A DNA stretch of 58,645 bases from the NCBI GenBank assembly GCA_003164925.1, contig PLRV01000015.1, forward strand, positions 53,651 through 112,295, written 5' to 3'. Below the pieces are notes generated by a model, which was given only the letters and a program-made list of their open reading frames with translations, searched no databases and was not told the origin of the DNA. The translations under genes and the position numbers were made by a program. Shown piece by piece: positions 28,644 through 37,434 of this stretch (within the stretch, counting starts at the first letter, position 1; the number at the start of each line of letters is the position of its first letter). The DNA is from Caulobacteraceae bacterium (GTDB taxonomy: Bacteria; Pseudomonadota; Alphaproteobacteria; Caulobacterales; Caulobacteraceae).

Positions 28644-29399
28644 CTAGGCGGCTCCGCCCTCGATCACGCGGGGCATCTCCTTCATGATTCCGAGCCGGCG
28701 CGCCACCTCGGTGTAGCTCTCGATGACATTGCCCAGGTCCCGACGGAAGCGGTCCTTGTCCAGCTTTTCGTTGGTGGTGGAGTCCCACAGGCGGCAGCTG
28801 TCGGGGCTGATCTCGTCGGCCAGGATCACACGCGAGAACTCGCCCTCCCAGATCCGGCCGTACTCGATCTTGAAGTCCACCAGGGTGATGCCGACCGCGT
28901 TGAACATGCCGAGCAGGAAGTCGTTGACCCGCAGCGTCATGGCCAGGATGTCGTCGATCTCCTGGGTGGTGGCCCAGTTGAAGCAGGTGATGTGCTCCTC
29001 GGTCACCAACGGGTCGTTGAGCTTGTCTTCCTTGAAGTAGAACTCGATGATCGAGCGCGGCAGAGGCTGGCCCTCGGGCAGGCCGAAACGGGTGGCTAGT
29101 GAACCGGCCACGATGTTGCGGCACACCACCTCGAGGGGAATGATCTCCACTTCGCGGATCAACTGCTCGCGCAGGTTCAGCCGTTTGATGAAGTGATTCT
29201 GCACTCCGATCGTGTTCAGCCGCGTCATCACATATTCGGAGATGCGGTTGTTGATGACGCCCTTGCCTTCCAGCACGGCTTTCTTCTGCGCGTTGAAGGC
29301 GGTGGCGTCATCCTTGAAGTATTGGATCAGCGTGCCAGGCTCAGGGCCCTCATAGAGGATCTTGGCCTTGCCCTCGTAAATCTTCTTGCGGCGGGTCAT
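28644..29399 (-). CDS. purC: SAICAR synthetase PurC
   Basis: PurC joins aspartate to CAIR using ATP in purine synthesis. Starting at the ATG at 29399 ([22 protein letters not shown]) the protein is 251 residues, the usual bacterial length. Signatures include [41 protein letters not shown], and [34 protein letters not shown]. An upstream open stretch of 70 codons shows no family sequence and was excluded. It heads the purC-purS-purQ unit. Confidence 0.98.
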   Translation of the reverse strand: MTRRKKIYEGKAKILYEGPEPGTLIQYFKDDATAFNAQKKAVLEGKGVINNRISEYVMTRLNTIGVQNHFIKRLNLREQLIREVEIIPLEVVCRNIVAGSLATRFGLPEGQPLPRSIIEFYFKEDKLNDPLVTEEHITCFNWATTQEIDDILAMTLRVNDFLLGMFNAVGITLVDFKIEYGRIWEGEFSRVILADEISPDSCRLWDSTTNEKLDKDRFRRDLGNVIESYTEVARRLGIMKEMPRVIEGGAA

Positions 29400-29438
29400 G
29401 GAACGGATTCCCGTCAAATGGTCGGACAAATGCAAAAC

Positions 29439-29491
29439 GCGCGCGACCGATCCGCGCGCGCTGTCCGACTCGGGGCTTATCCTCAGATAAG
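29439..29491. promoter_or_regulatory. Two inverted repeats upstream of purC
   Basis: CGCGCGCG is repeated around ACCGATC at about 29439-29461, and CTTATC-CTCA-GATAAG stands at 29476-29491. Both lie within 100 bp of the purC start. They may be a leader stem and a regulator site, but I recognise no known motif. Confidence 0.35.
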
Positions 29492-29633
29492 ACCAAAGGC
29501 ACCCTAACGGAATGGGGCCATGTGCGCAAACGCCCGGCTTAGGCGAATGAGCGCATTCTGGGATGAGCCAAACGGCGCATTGCGGCCAGCCGCACGGCGC
29601 TATATGCACCGTCTGAGTTTATTTGGGGCGGCC

Positions 29634-29954
29634 ATGACGATCTTCGACGACCGGGAACAGGGCTACGAGAGCAAGTTCGCCCACGATCAGGAACTGGACT
29701 TCAAGGCGCTGGCGCGTCGCAATCGGCAACTTGGCCTGTGGGCGGCGGGCCTTATGGGTCTGGAAGGCGACCGCCGGGACGACTACGCCAATGCTGTGGT
29801 CAAGTCCGAGGTCGATTTGCCGGGTGACGAGGACGTGCTGCGCAAAGTGGCCAAGGATTTGTCGGCTTCGGGCCTGAAGGTGTCCGAAGGCGAGGTGATG
29901 GCCAAGATGGACGAGTTCCTGGCCATCGCGCGCGACCAACTGAAGTCGGTCTGA
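29634..29954 (+). CDS. F1-ATPase zeta-subunit family protein (DUF1476)
   Basis: The 106-residue protein from the ATG at 29634 starts MTIFDDREQGYESKFAHDQE, the hallmark of DUF1476. In Paracoccus this family is the zeta subunit, which inserts its N-terminus into F1 and blocks ATP hydrolysis. The rest is a four-helix domain (ARRNRQLGLWAAGLMGLEGD; LRKVAKDLSASGLKVSEGEVMAKMDEFL). It lies between purC and purB, away from the atp genes. An upstream in-frame extension has no family sequence. Confidence 0.93.
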   Translation: MTIFDDREQGYESKFAHDQELDFKALARRNRQLGLWAAGLMGLEGDRRDDYANAVVKSEVDLPGDEDVLRKVAKDLSASGLKVSEGEVMAKMDEFLAIARDQLKSV

Positions 29955-29960
29955 GCTTCG

Positions 29961-30065
29961 CTAGAGCACGATGGGTTTAGGCGGGATCGCCTAAACGCTG
30001 AATCGTGCTCTAGATTCAAATATGTAGAGCCGGATTCAGACTTCGAGAGAAGTCATCCGGCTCTA
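29961..30065. repeat. Compound palindromic repeat, copy 2
   Basis: Two hairpins stand in a row. The first (29961-30013) has CTAGAGCACGAT paired with ATCGTGCTCTAG and an inner GTTTAGGCG/CGCCTAAAC stem. The second (30025-30065) has TAGAGCCGGAT and ATCCGGCTCTA around GACTTCGAGAGAAGT. The second shares GGATTCAGACTTC and GAGAAGTC-TCCGG with the element after recA at 12870-12907. Its right end contains the purB stop codon. It may serve as a terminator for the two convergent genes. Confidence 0.8.
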
Positions 30066-31367
30066 GGCCCCGAATACCCGCTGGAAAACCAGGTCCACCG
30101 CCTTGAAGTGGTAGTTGAGGTCGAACAGGGCCTCCAGTTCGGCGTCGGGCAACAGGGGCGCGATCTGCGGATCGGCCTTGAGGAAGTCCAGGAACTGGCC
30201 CTCTCCGCGCCACACTCTCATAGCGTTACGCTGGACCGCGGAATAGGCCGCCTCGCGCGCCATGCCCTTCTGGGTCAGGGCCAGCAGTACGCGTTGTGAG
30301 TGCACCAGGCCGCCCAGGCGGTCGAGATTCTTCTGCATGTTCTCGGGGTAGATCAGCAGACGCTCGACCACGCCGGCCAGACGGTTCAGAGCGAAGTCCA
30401 GGTGCACCGTGGCGTCCGGACCGATGCCGCGCTCCACCGAGGAGTGGCTTATGTCGCGCTCGTGCCATAGGGCCACGTCCTCAAGCGCTGGAACCACCGC
30501 TGAACGCACCAGCCGGGCGAGGCCCGTGAGGTTCTCGGTCAGCACGGGGTTGCGCTTGTGCGGCATGGCCGAGGAGCCCTTTTGGCCCACGTCGAAATAT
30601 TCCTCCGCCTCCAGCACTTCAGTGCGCTGCAGGTGGCGGATCTCGGTGGCCAGGCGTTCGACCGAGGCTGCGACGACGGCCAGGGCGGCGAAAAAGGCCG
30701 CGTGCCGGTCGCGCGGGATCACCTGGGTGGACACCGGCTCGACCGACAGGCCCATCTTGGCGGCTACGTGAGCTTCCACTCGGGGATCGATGTTGGCGAA
30801 GGTGCCTACGGCGCCGGAGATGGCGCAGGTGGCGATCTCCTCTCGCGCGGCGAGCAGGCGCACGCGGCCTCGCTGGAATTCTGCGTAATGGCCGGCCAGC
30901 TTTAGGCCGAAGGTGGTGGGCTCGGCGTGTATACCGTGGCTGCGGCCGACCGTTGGCGTGAACTTGTGCTCCAGGGCGCGGGTCTTCAGCGCCGCCAGCA
31001 CCCGGTCGACGCCTTCGATCAGCAGGTCTGCGGAGCGGGCCAGTTGCACGGCCAGGCAAGTGTCCAGCACGTCCGAGGAGGTCATTCCCTGGTGTAGGAA
31101 GCGGGCCTCGGGTCCGACGATCTCGGCTACATGGGTGAGGAAGGCGATCACATCGTGCTTCACCACCCGTTCGATGTCGTCGATCCGGTCCGAATCGAAC
31201 ACCGCGTCCTTGCCCTTGGCCCAGATCGCCGCCGCCGCCGCCTCGGGCACCACGCCCAGTTCGGCCAGGGCGTCGGTCGCGTGCGCCTCGATTTCGAACC
31301 AGATGCGATACTTGGTCTGCGGCGACCAGATGTCTGCGGCTTGCGGCCGAGCGTAGCGAGGGATCAT
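30063..31367 (-). CDS. purB: Adenylosuccinate lyase
   Basis: PurB cleaves SAICAR and adenylosuccinate, releasing fumarate, in purine synthesis. From the ATG at 31367 (MIPRYARPQAADIWSPQTKY) the protein is 434 residues. The fumarase/aspartase superfamily signature GSSAMPHKRNP is present with the catalytic Ser, and so are TVGRSHGIHAEPTTFG (catalytic His) and FLHQGMTSSDVLDT. It is convergent with the zeta-subunit gene; its stop codon lies inside a palindromic repeat. Confidence 0.98.
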   Translation of the reverse strand: MIPRYARPQAADIWSPQTKYRIWFEIEAHATDALAELGVVPEAAAAAIWAKGKDAVFDSDRIDDIERVVKHDVIAFLTHVAEIVGPEARFLHQGMTSSDVLDTCLAVQLARSADLLIEGVDRVLAALKTRALEHKFTPTVGRSHGIHAEPTTFGLKLAGHYAEFQRGRVRLLAAREEIATCAISGAVGTFANIDPRVEAHVAAKMGLSVEPVSTQVIPRDRHAAFFAALAVVAASVERLATEIRHLQRTEVLEAEEYFDVGQKGSSAMPHKRNPVLTENLTGLARLVRSAVVPALEDVALWHERDISHSSVERGIGPDATVHLDFALNRLAGVVERLLIYPENMQKNLDRLGGLVHSQRVLLALTQKGMAREAAYSAVQRNAMRVWRGEGQFLDFLKADPQIAPLLPDAELEALFDLNYHFKAVDLVFQRVFGA

Positions 31368-31528
31368 TCTTGGGGCTCTCCGAACCAGCCCGCAGATGGC
31401 CGGGGGCGGCCGGGGTGTCAAGCACGAGCGCATTTTCGCCCTAGGGAGGAATCCCTACCCGTATTGGGTGAATGGACGCAACCGCCGGCTCTCCGAGCGA
31501 CTAAACTCGCCGTTCGGAGCCCTGATCA

Positions 31529-32419
31529 ATGCCCAAGTTTGTCCTTCTCGCCGCTGCCAGCCTCCTCGCCATGGGCGCGGCCACGACCAGTCATGCCGGT
31601 GACGACAAGATCCGGCTGGTGGGCGGCTGCCCCGACATTCTCGGCCGTCCGGACTGCCCGAGCGCTCCGCCTCCCGCGCCCCTCCCGCCGCCCGGCGGCT
31701 ACCCCCAGGGCGCTCAGCCAGGCCAGTGCTTCGCCCAGGTGCGCACGCCGGCATCCTATGAAACCTACGCCGAGCAGGCGGTGGTATCGGCCGCGCATGT
31801 GGAGAAGCGCTTCGTTGCGGCGCAGTACGAGTGGAGCGAGCGGCCGGTCCTGATCAGTCCCGAGCGGCTGGTGCGTCACGTCACCCCCGCCACCTATCGC
31901 ACCGTCACCGAGACCGTGGTGGTCCAGCCGGCCGGCGTGCGCGAGCGGGTGATCGCGCCCGTCTACGAGACGGTCACCGAACAGGTCATTGTGCATCCGG
32001 CTCGCACCGAATGGCGGCGCACCTTCGTGGGGCCCGACGGCGTGATTCCGCCCGGCGCCCGGGTTGAGCCCACCGGGGAGATTGTCTGCTTGGTCGAGGT
32101 GCCCGCCCAATACGCCACGGTTACCCGCCAGGTGGTGCGCGAGCCGGGCCGTTCGGTGCAGATTCCAGTCCCCGCCGTGACCCAGACCGTCACGCGCCAA
32201 GTGATCGATCAGCCCGAGCATGTGGAGATCGAACAAATCCCGGCCCAGTATGGCTCGGAGAAGGTTCGCCGTCTGGTCCGCCCGGCCCACGCCGAGCGCG
32301 TGAGCGTGCCGCCGGTCTACGAGACCCGCATGCGGCAGCGCATGGTCTCGCCAGGCGGTCTGGAATGGCGCCAGGTGGACTGTGACGCCAAGGGCGCGCC
32401 GATCTCGCCGCCGTCCTGA
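31529..32419 (+). CDS. Exported protein with Tyr-Glu-Thr-Val repeats
   Basis: The 296-residue product has a signal peptide (to about residue 23), a Pro-rich linker, and then at least five imperfect repeats of about 38 residues. Each has the form 'P.[VT]Y.TVTE.V.V.PA..R' (for example TPATYRTVTETVVVQPAGVRERV and APVYETVTEQVIVHPARTEW). The last repeat ends GGLEWRQVDC. The regular beta-type repeats suggest an extended surface or periplasmic protein. I recall similar repeat proteins in proteobacteria but no known function. Confidence 0.8.
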   Translation: MPKFVLLAAASLLAMGAATTSHAGDDKIRLVGGCPDILGRPDCPSAPPPAPLPPPGGYPQGAQPGQCFAQVRTPASYETYAEQAVVSAAHVEKRFVAAQYEWSERPVLISPERLVRHVTPATYRTVTETVVVQPAGVRERVIAPVYETVTEQVIVHPARTEWRRTFVGPDGVIPPGARVEPTGEIVCLVEVPAQYATVTRQVVREPGRSVQIPVPAVTQTVTRQVIDQPEHVEIEQIPAQYGSEKVRRLVRPAHAERVSVPPVYETRMRQRMVSPGGLEWRQVDCDAKGAPISPPS

Positions 32420-32514
32420 ACCGGCTTCTTTTGCAAGGTTGATCACCGCCCCGCTTGTCACGCCGTCTGCGGCGTGTTGCCTTTCGCCTTGTTGAAATTC
32501 CGAAGGAGCAGGCG

Positions 32515-33144
32515 ATGGATCTGGTGATCGGCACCCGCAGATGGTCGACCTGGTCGCTGCGCCCATGGCTGGTGTTGAAGCGCCTGGGCCAGCCGTTCAG
32601 CGAAACCCTGGTGCCTTTGCGCACGCCCGAAACCTCGGCCACGCTGGAGCCCTTTTCGCCGGGCGGGCAGGTCCCGGTGCTTAAGGATGAGACCCTCGTG
32701 GTGTGGGACTCCCTGGCGATCTGCGAATACCTCAACGACCGCTTTGCCCAGGCCAAGCTGTGGCCGGACGACCTGTCCAGGCGCGCCCGGGGCCGCGCCG
32801 CCGTGGCCCAGATGCATGCCGGCTTTTCCTCCCTGCGCGGGGAATGCCCCATGGATCTGATCGCGCAGCCAGCGGCCCTGGAACTGACCGACGCCACGGT
32901 CCATGACGTGCGCAAGATGGTGCGGTTGTGGCTGACGCTGCTGGACGCCTCGGGCGGGCCGTTCCTGTTGGGCGACTGGTCCATCGCCGACGCCTATTTC
33001 ACCCCGGTAGCCACGCGCTTTCGCACCTATGCCGTGCCCTTGACCGATTTTGGCGACGATGGACGTTGTGGCGCCTATGCGGCCCTGCTGCTGGAGCAGC
33101 CGGCGTTCCTGGAATGGGAGCGGCTAGCCAAGGCCGAGGACTGA
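32515..33144 (+). CDS. Glutathione S-transferase family protein
   Basis: The 209-residue product from the ATG at 32515 (AAGGAG site upstream) has the thioredoxin-like N-domain IGTRRWSTWSLRPWLVLKRLGQPF. A Ser-rich active-site segment, a GQVPVLKDETLVVWDSLAICEYL glutathione-binding block and an all-helical C-domain with LLGDWSIADAYFTPVATR follow. It probably conjugates or transfers with glutathione; substrate unknown. It is a single gene between the repeat protein and radC. Confidence 0.9.
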   Translation: MDLVIGTRRWSTWSLRPWLVLKRLGQPFSETLVPLRTPETSATLEPFSPGGQVPVLKDETLVVWDSLAICEYLNDRFAQAKLWPDDLSRRARGRAAVAQMHAGFSSLRGECPMDLIAQPAALELTDATVHDVRKMVRLWLTLLDASGGPFLLGDWSIADAYFTPVATRFRTYAVPLTDFGDDGRCGAYAALLLEQPAFLEWERLAKAED

Positions 33145-33207
33145 GCGGAAGGCCGTCGGCGAATTTGCCCGCTTATTTCCGCGAAAGCGGAACCAAAAAA
33201 TTTACCG

Positions 33208-33257
33208 CGAAGATCACGAAGGAAACGCCGAGCTCTTGGTGATCTTTGTGATCTTCG
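33208..33257. repeat. Inverted repeat CGAAGATCACGAAG
   Basis: CGAAGATCACGAAG (33208-33221) is repeated inversely at 33244-33257 with one mismatch, within a 203 bp gap between the convergent GST and radC genes. It may act as a two-way terminator. No other feature is visible in the gap. Confidence 0.6.
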
Positions 33258-33347
33258 TGGTTCAATATTTCTTGTCACGGAGCGCTATGATCTTGGCTCT
33301 GCTTTCGCGGGAATGAGTGGGTTTGGGTTGCGCCGTCGCGAATATCC

Positions 33348-34079
33348 TTACAGCAACCCCAGCGCCTTGAAGCTGGCCACGCCGTCCTTGCCCACCACTA
33401 GGTGGTCGTGCAGGGCGATATTCAGTACACGGATCGCTGCGGCGACCTGGCGTGTCATATCCACATCGGCGGCCGAGGGGTGCGGGTCGCCTGACGGGTG
33501 GTTGTGCACCAGGATCAGGGCCGAGGCTGACAGCTCCAGCGCCCGCCGCGCCACCTCGCGCGGATAGACGGGGGCATGGTCCACCGTGCCCTGGCCAAGC
33601 ATCTCGTCCGCGATCAGGCGGTTCTTCTTGTCGAGAAACAGCACTCGAAACTGCTCGCGCGGCTCGTGCGCCAACTCGGTTTTCACATAGGCGAGCAAGG
33701 CGCTCCAGGAGGAGATCACCGGGCGCTTTTGCACCTGTTCGCGCCCTATGCGCAGAGCCGCCTCATGCATCAGCTTCAGATCGAGCGCCACCGCCTCGCC
33801 CACGCCCGCGACCGTGCGCAGGTCGGCCAGGGGCGCCGACAGCACGCCGGTCAGTCCGCCGAACCGCGCCAGCAGCGCCTTGGCCAGGGGCTTGACGTCG
33901 GCGCGCGGAATGGCGCGGTAAAGGCACAGCTCCAAAAGCTCATAGTCGGGCAGGGCGCCCAGGCCGCCGGCCCGCGCACGATCCCTCAGCCGTTCGCGGT
34001 GGCCCAGATGATGGGGCCGCGCGGCCACGTCGACGGGCTTGTCCAAGGCGAAAAGACCGGGCGAACCGTCCTGCAGCAT
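33348..34079 (-). CDS. radC: RadC family JAB-domain protein
   Basis: The 243-residue protein has the N-terminal helix-hairpin-helix part ([34 protein letters not shown]) and the JAMM metal-binding motif [20 protein letters not shown]. It ends [19 protein letters not shown]. The fold resembles metal-dependent isopeptidases. The name RadC is historical and a DNA repair role is not established. It is followed on the same strand by no close partner; the ICMT-like gene lies 37 bp upstream. Confidence 0.94.
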   Translation of the reverse strand: MLQDGSPGLFALDKPVDVAARPHHLGHRERLRDRARAGGLGALPDYELLELCLYRAIPRADVKPLAKALLARFGGLTGVLSAPLADLRTVAGVGEAVALDLKLMHEAALRIGREQVQKRPVISSWSALLAYVKTELAHEPREQFRVLFLDKKNRLIADEMLGQGTVDHAPVYPREVARRALELSASALILVHNHPSGDPHPSAADVDMTRQVAAAIRVLNIALHDHLVVGKDGVASFKALGLL

Positions 34080-34116
34080 AGGGTCAGGCTAGAACAAAGA
34101 CGGAACAATGGCAAGG

Positions 34117-34794
34117 TCAGTAGACCCAGGGAATCAGCCGCCAAGTGCGGGCCTTCCAGGCAGCGAACTCGTCGCCGAACTGGCTGGCCAGCATCCTTTC
34201 CTCGGCGTTTATCCGCGCGATCAGCGGCGGGATCATCAGCACGGCGCAGAGCACGCCGGCCCATGCGTTGAACGCCATGGCCCAGCCGAAATTCATCAGG
34301 ACCAGGCCCAGGTAGCTGGGGTTGCGCACCTTGCAGTACACGCCGGTGGTCACCAGCGTGTGGCCTGGCTGGATGGCGACCAGGCCGCTGAACCGGTTGC
34401 CCAGGACGAATACCGGGACCATGCGCGCGATGGTCCCAAGCGTATAAACCACAAGTCCCGCCTGGCGCACGGGCTCGCCGTCGATGGGCCAGAGTCCGCG
34501 ACCGTCGAAAAAGGCGGGCAGCAGGCCGCCCAGGAGGTTCAGCACGATCAGGGCGTAGAGCGAGCGCTTGTCGGCCTCGTCGTGCTTGACGCCCATGGAG
34601 AGGTTGCCGTCGCTGAAGCAGGAGATGATCCCGGCGATGAGGGTGACCAGCAGGGCCCCCGCCGGCATGGGCTTGGCCAAGGTCGCGCCCCACCCGCCCT
34701 CCAACCAGATCATTACCGCCAAATAGATCGGAGTGCTGATCAGGGCGTAGAGGGCCGTATTGAACTTCGAGGGGGGCTTGGCGAGCTCGTCCAT
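34117..34794 (-). CDS. Isoprenylcysteine carboxyl methyltransferase family membrane protein
   Basis: The 225-residue product has about five transmembrane helices. The SAM-binding C-terminal block of the ICMT/phospholipid methyltransferase family is present: HTLVTTGVYCKVRNPSYLGLVLMNFGWAMAF, then ...INAEERMLASQFGDEFAAWKARTWRLIPWVY. The RNPSYLG and EE..L...FG..Y.. pattern defines the family. Bacterial members methylate lipids or small molecules; the substrate here is unknown. It lies between map and radC on the same strand and may be co-transcribed with map (38 bp gap). Confidence 0.88.
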   Translation of the reverse strand: MDELAKPPSKFNTALYALISTPIYLAVMIWLEGGWGATLAKPMPAGALLVTLIAGIISCFSDGNLSMGVKHDEADKRSLYALIVLNLLGGLLPAFFDGRGLWPIDGEPVRQAGLVVYTLGTIARMVPVFVLGNRFSGLVAIQPGHTLVTTGVYCKVRNPSYLGLVLMNFGWAMAFNAWAGVLCAVLMIPPLIARINAEERMLASQFGDEFAAWKARTWRLIPWVY

Positions 34795-34832
34795 GGAAGC
34801 GCCTCCTTGCCGGATGCCGCCCCGCGAACGCC

Positions 34833-35675
34833 TCAGCCCAGGCCTTGGATCGGCGGTTTATCCAGCCCCGCGGGCGACAGGGTGAATATCTCGCAGCCGC
34901 TCTCGGTCACGCCTACCGAATGCTCGAACTGGGCCGACAGGGATTTGTCGCGCGTCACCGCGGTCCAACCGTCGGACAGCACCTTCACCTGCGGCTTGCC
35001 CAGGTTCACCATGGGTTCGATGGTGAACAGCATGCCGGGCTTGATCAACTCGCCTTCGCCCTTACGGCCGAAGTGCAGCACATTGGGGCTGTCGTGGAAC
35101 ACCTGGCCCAGGCCGTGGCCGCAGAAGTCGCGCACCACGCTGCAGCGCTGGGCCTCCACATAGATCTGGATCGCCGCGCCGATGTCGCCAAAGCGCGCGC
35201 CGGGCTTGACCACGGCCAGGCCCCGCTGCAGGGCCTCGAACGTCACGTCCACCAGGCGCCGCGCGCGCGGCGGCACATCGCCCACCCCGTACATGCGGCT
35301 GGTGTCGCCGTGCCAGCCGTCGACGATCACGGTCACGTCGATATTGAGGATGTCGCCTTCGCGCAGATAGCGCTCGCCGGGAATGCCGTGGCACACCACA
35401 TGGTTGGGCGAGATGCACACCGTCTTGGGATAGCCGCGGTAGAACAGGCAGGCGGGCGTAGCGCCATGGTCCAGGGTGAACTCGCGCGCCAGCCGGTCCA
35501 GCTCGTCCGTCAGCACCCCGGGTTGCACGTGGGCCGCCAGCATGTCCAGGCATTCGGCCGCGATCTTGCCCGCGCGCCGCATGCCCTCGAACCCCTCCTC
35601 GCCATGCACCTTGATCTGCGAGGTGCGCAGGACGCGCTCAGGAACGTTGAGGTCGGCGAGGCCTTGTTGGGTCAT
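34833..35675 (-). CDS. map: Methionine aminopeptidase type I
   Basis: MetAP removes the initiator methionine from new proteins. The 280-residue enzyme has all five metal ligands: two Asp in LNIDVTVIVDGWHGDTSRM, His in FCGHGLGQVFH, Glu in LFTIEPMVN and Glu in QFEHSVGVTE. The substrate-binding His is in SPNHVVCHGIPG. The N-terminal extension of about 25 residues is a little longer than in E. coli. It leads a minus-strand group map / ICMT-like / radC. Confidence 0.97.
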   Translation of the reverse strand: MTQQGLADLNVPERVLRTSQIKVHGEEGFEGMRRAGKIAAECLDMLAAHVQPGVLTDELDRLAREFTLDHGATPACLFYRGYPKTVCISPNHVVCHGIPGERYLREGDILNIDVTVIVDGWHGDTSRMYGVGDVPPRARRLVDVTFEALQRGLAVVKPGARFGDIGAAIQIYVEAQRCSVVRDFCGHGLGQVFHDSPNVLHFGRKGEGELIKPGMLFTIEPMVNLGKPQVKVLSDGWTAVTRDKSLSAQFEHSVGVTESGCEIFTLSPAGLDKPPIQGLG

Positions 35676-36013
35676 GGGATAAGTCTAAACCTGGGTCCAA
35701 TCCGAGCTTGCATCACGTCGCTCCTCCGCGCCAGGGCAGGCGGCGGCGAAGCTCGACGCGCTCCGAGCTTATGTCGCAACCGTAGCACAAAATCATACCC
35801 CATGTCCCGCACCGTCCTGGACATTCCTGGTAACGAACTGAAATGATTGAATATCAGTAGGCATTTCAAACAGGAGTCAGGCAGGCCCCTTGTGGGGCCC
35901 AGCAGAACGCCGAGATTTTGTTTGGCCTGTCGTGCGTTTGAGCCAGGTCAAAGCGGCGCCCGCTCGGATGCCGCAGCCTTGATGATGTTGCTTAGAACAA
36001 GGATTGGGGTCTG
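35676..36013. other. Intergenic region between map and the nitroreductase-like gene
   Basis: This 338 bp gap between divergent genes has no convincing coding sequence; a 65-codon open frame on the minus strand at 35672-35869 has neither a ribosome binding site nor a family pattern. The only clear signal is the FNR/FixK-type box at 35938. Confidence 0.5.
35938..35951 (+). promoter_or_regulatory. FNR/FixK-type box upstream of the nitroreductase-SDR pair
   Basis: TTGA-GCCAGG-TCAA is an exact TTGA-N6-TCAA palindrome, the site for FNR/FixK proteins in alphaproteobacteria. Its centre lies about 70 bp before the ATG at 36014. A class II position at -41.5 would put the start near 35986, with a weak -10 around 35974. 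This suggests induction under low oxygen. Confidence 0.6.
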
Positions 36014-36676
36014 ATGGGCATCGTCACGTCGCCTATGAGCGCGTTGCGCCCGATCGACTTGCCTCCCGTGGCCACGGATCGCACCCTCTCGTTTCATGAC
36101 GCTGTGGCGCAGCGCCGGACCACTCGTGAGATCGCCGCCACGCCGCTGACCTTGGGCCAGCTTTCAAACCTCCTCTGGACGGCCTGTGGCGTGAACCGCG
36201 ATATCGGTCCTTTCGGAGCGCCCGGCCGAACGGCGGCGTCGGCCAGCAACTCCCAGGAAATCGACCTCTACATCGCGATTGAAAGCGGCGTTTATCTCTA
36301 CGACGCCGTCTCGCATCGACTTGACCCGGTGATCGCCGGCGATCACCGATCCCTGGCGATGAACGCCCGTCAGGGCGTCGGATCGCTGTCGCCGGTCCAG
36401 CTGATCTACGTCGTCGATCTTCGCCGCCTGACGCACACGGTCGGCTTTGACGAACCGGGCCTGCACGACCCCGAAATTCAGAAGGCCTACTACTTCGTCG
36501 ACACCGGCATTATCGCCGGCAACGTCTATCTGTTCGCCGCGGCGCACGGCTTGGCGAGTTGGTTTCACAATTGCGAGCGACAGGCTTTGACGACCAGCTT
36601 GGGGTTGAGACCCGAGCAGACGGTGCTGTTCGCACAGTCCGTGGGCTGGCCCGCTCAGACAGAGGCGAGGCCATGA
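36014..36676 (+). CDS. SagB/nitroreductase-family flavoprotein
   Basis: The 220-residue product has the nitroreductase pattern: SFHDAVAQRRTTREIAATPLTLGQLSNLLWTACGVNR with the FMN-binding RR-T-R, and PFGAPGRTAASASNSQEIDLYIAI. The C-terminal block is ...VDTGIIAGNVYLFAAAHGLASWF. This subtype resembles SagB-type oxidoreductases, but no peptide-maturation genes are nearby, so a stand-alone reductase is more likely. It overlaps the following SDR gene by 4 bp (ATGA), so the two are translationally coupled. An FNR/FixK-type box stands upstream. Confidence 0.85.
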   Translation: MGIVTSPMSALRPIDLPPVATDRTLSFHDAVAQRRTTREIAATPLTLGQLSNLLWTACGVNRDIGPFGAPGRTAASASNSQEIDLYIAIESGVYLYDAVSHRLDPVIAGDHRSLAMNARQGVGSLSPVQLIYVVDLRRLTHTVGFDEPGLHDPEIQKAYYFVDTGIIAGNVYLFAAAHGLASWFHNCERQALTTSLGLRPEQTVLFAQSVGWPAQTEARP

Positions 36677-37434
36677 AGCTGTCCGGCAACACGGTGCTGA
36701 TCACCGGCGGTTCGAGCGGCATAGGCTTGGCCATGGCCGAAGCCTTTCTGGATGGGGGCAGCAAGGTCATCGTCTGCGCCCGCGACCAACAGCACCTTCT
36801 CGATGCGCAACGTAAGCGCCCGGACCTGGAGGTCCAGGTTTGTGATATCGCCGACGAGGCGGCGCGCAAGACATTGGCGGCGTTCGTCACAGAGCGATTC
36901 CCCGGCCTCAATGTGCTGGTCAACAATGCCGGCGTGCAACGCGACATCGATCTGACCCGGGGACTCGATGACTTCGGCGCCGGCGACAACGAGCTGCGCG
37001 TCAACCTCGAAGCGCCGATCATTCTGTCCGCCCTGCTGGTTCCGCTGTTGGCCCGAAATCCCAATCCGGCTCTGATCAACGTCTCGTCGGGTCTGGGCTT
37101 CGTGCCGATGGCGAACATGCCCGTCTATTGCGCCAGCAAAGCGGGGATGCATGCGTTCTCCCTGGCGATCCGCGTGCAACTCGCCAAGCTCGGCGTGAAA
37201 GTCTTCGAGATCGTTCCGCCCATGGTCGACACCGACCTCAACCCCGCCGGCCGCGCCAAGCGCGGCGGCTTCAAGGCCGGTCTTGGCCCTGAGGAATTCG
37301 TCGGCGCGGTGATGCAAGGTCTCGCAAACGACACGCCGGAAATCGGTTACGGCATGACGGCCGGATACGCGGCTGCGTCGCGCGCGGAACTCGACCGTCG
37401 CTTCGCTGAAATGAATGCTCGCTGGGGCTCCTAA
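36673..37434 (+). CDS. Short-chain dehydrogenase/reductase (DltE-like)
   Basis: The 253-residue enzyme starts at the ATG at 36673 inside the end of the nitroreductase gene. The NAD(P)-binding motif TGGSSGIG is at residues 11-18, NNAG follows in VLVNNAGVQ, and the catalytic Ser (INVSSGLG) and Tyr/Lys (PVYCASKAGM) are present. The C-terminal part PPMVDTDLNPAGRAKRGGF matches the DltE-like SDR branch. Substrate is unknown. Coupling to the flavoprotein suggests the two act on one compound. Confidence 0.93.
   Translation: MKLSGNTVLITGGSSGIGLAMAEAFLDGGSKVIVCARDQQHLLDAQRKRPDLEVQVCDIADEAARKTLAAFVTERFPGLNVLVNNAGVQRDIDLTRGLDDFGAGDNELRVNLEAPIILSALLVPLLARNPNPALINVSSGLGFVPMANMPVYCASKAGMHAFSLAIRVQLAKLGVKVFEIVPPMVDTDLNPAGRAKRGGFKAGLGPEEFVGAVMQGLANDTPEIGYGMTAGYAAASRAELDRRFAEMNARWGS

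Noticed and set aside
34845-35846. A 333-codon plus-strand frame opposite map
   Set aside because: It is a shadow; map has all five metal ligands on the other strand.
35672-35869. A possible 65-residue gene on the minus strand before map
   Set aside because: There is no ribosome binding site and no recognisable or ordered protein pattern, and it overlaps the map start region.
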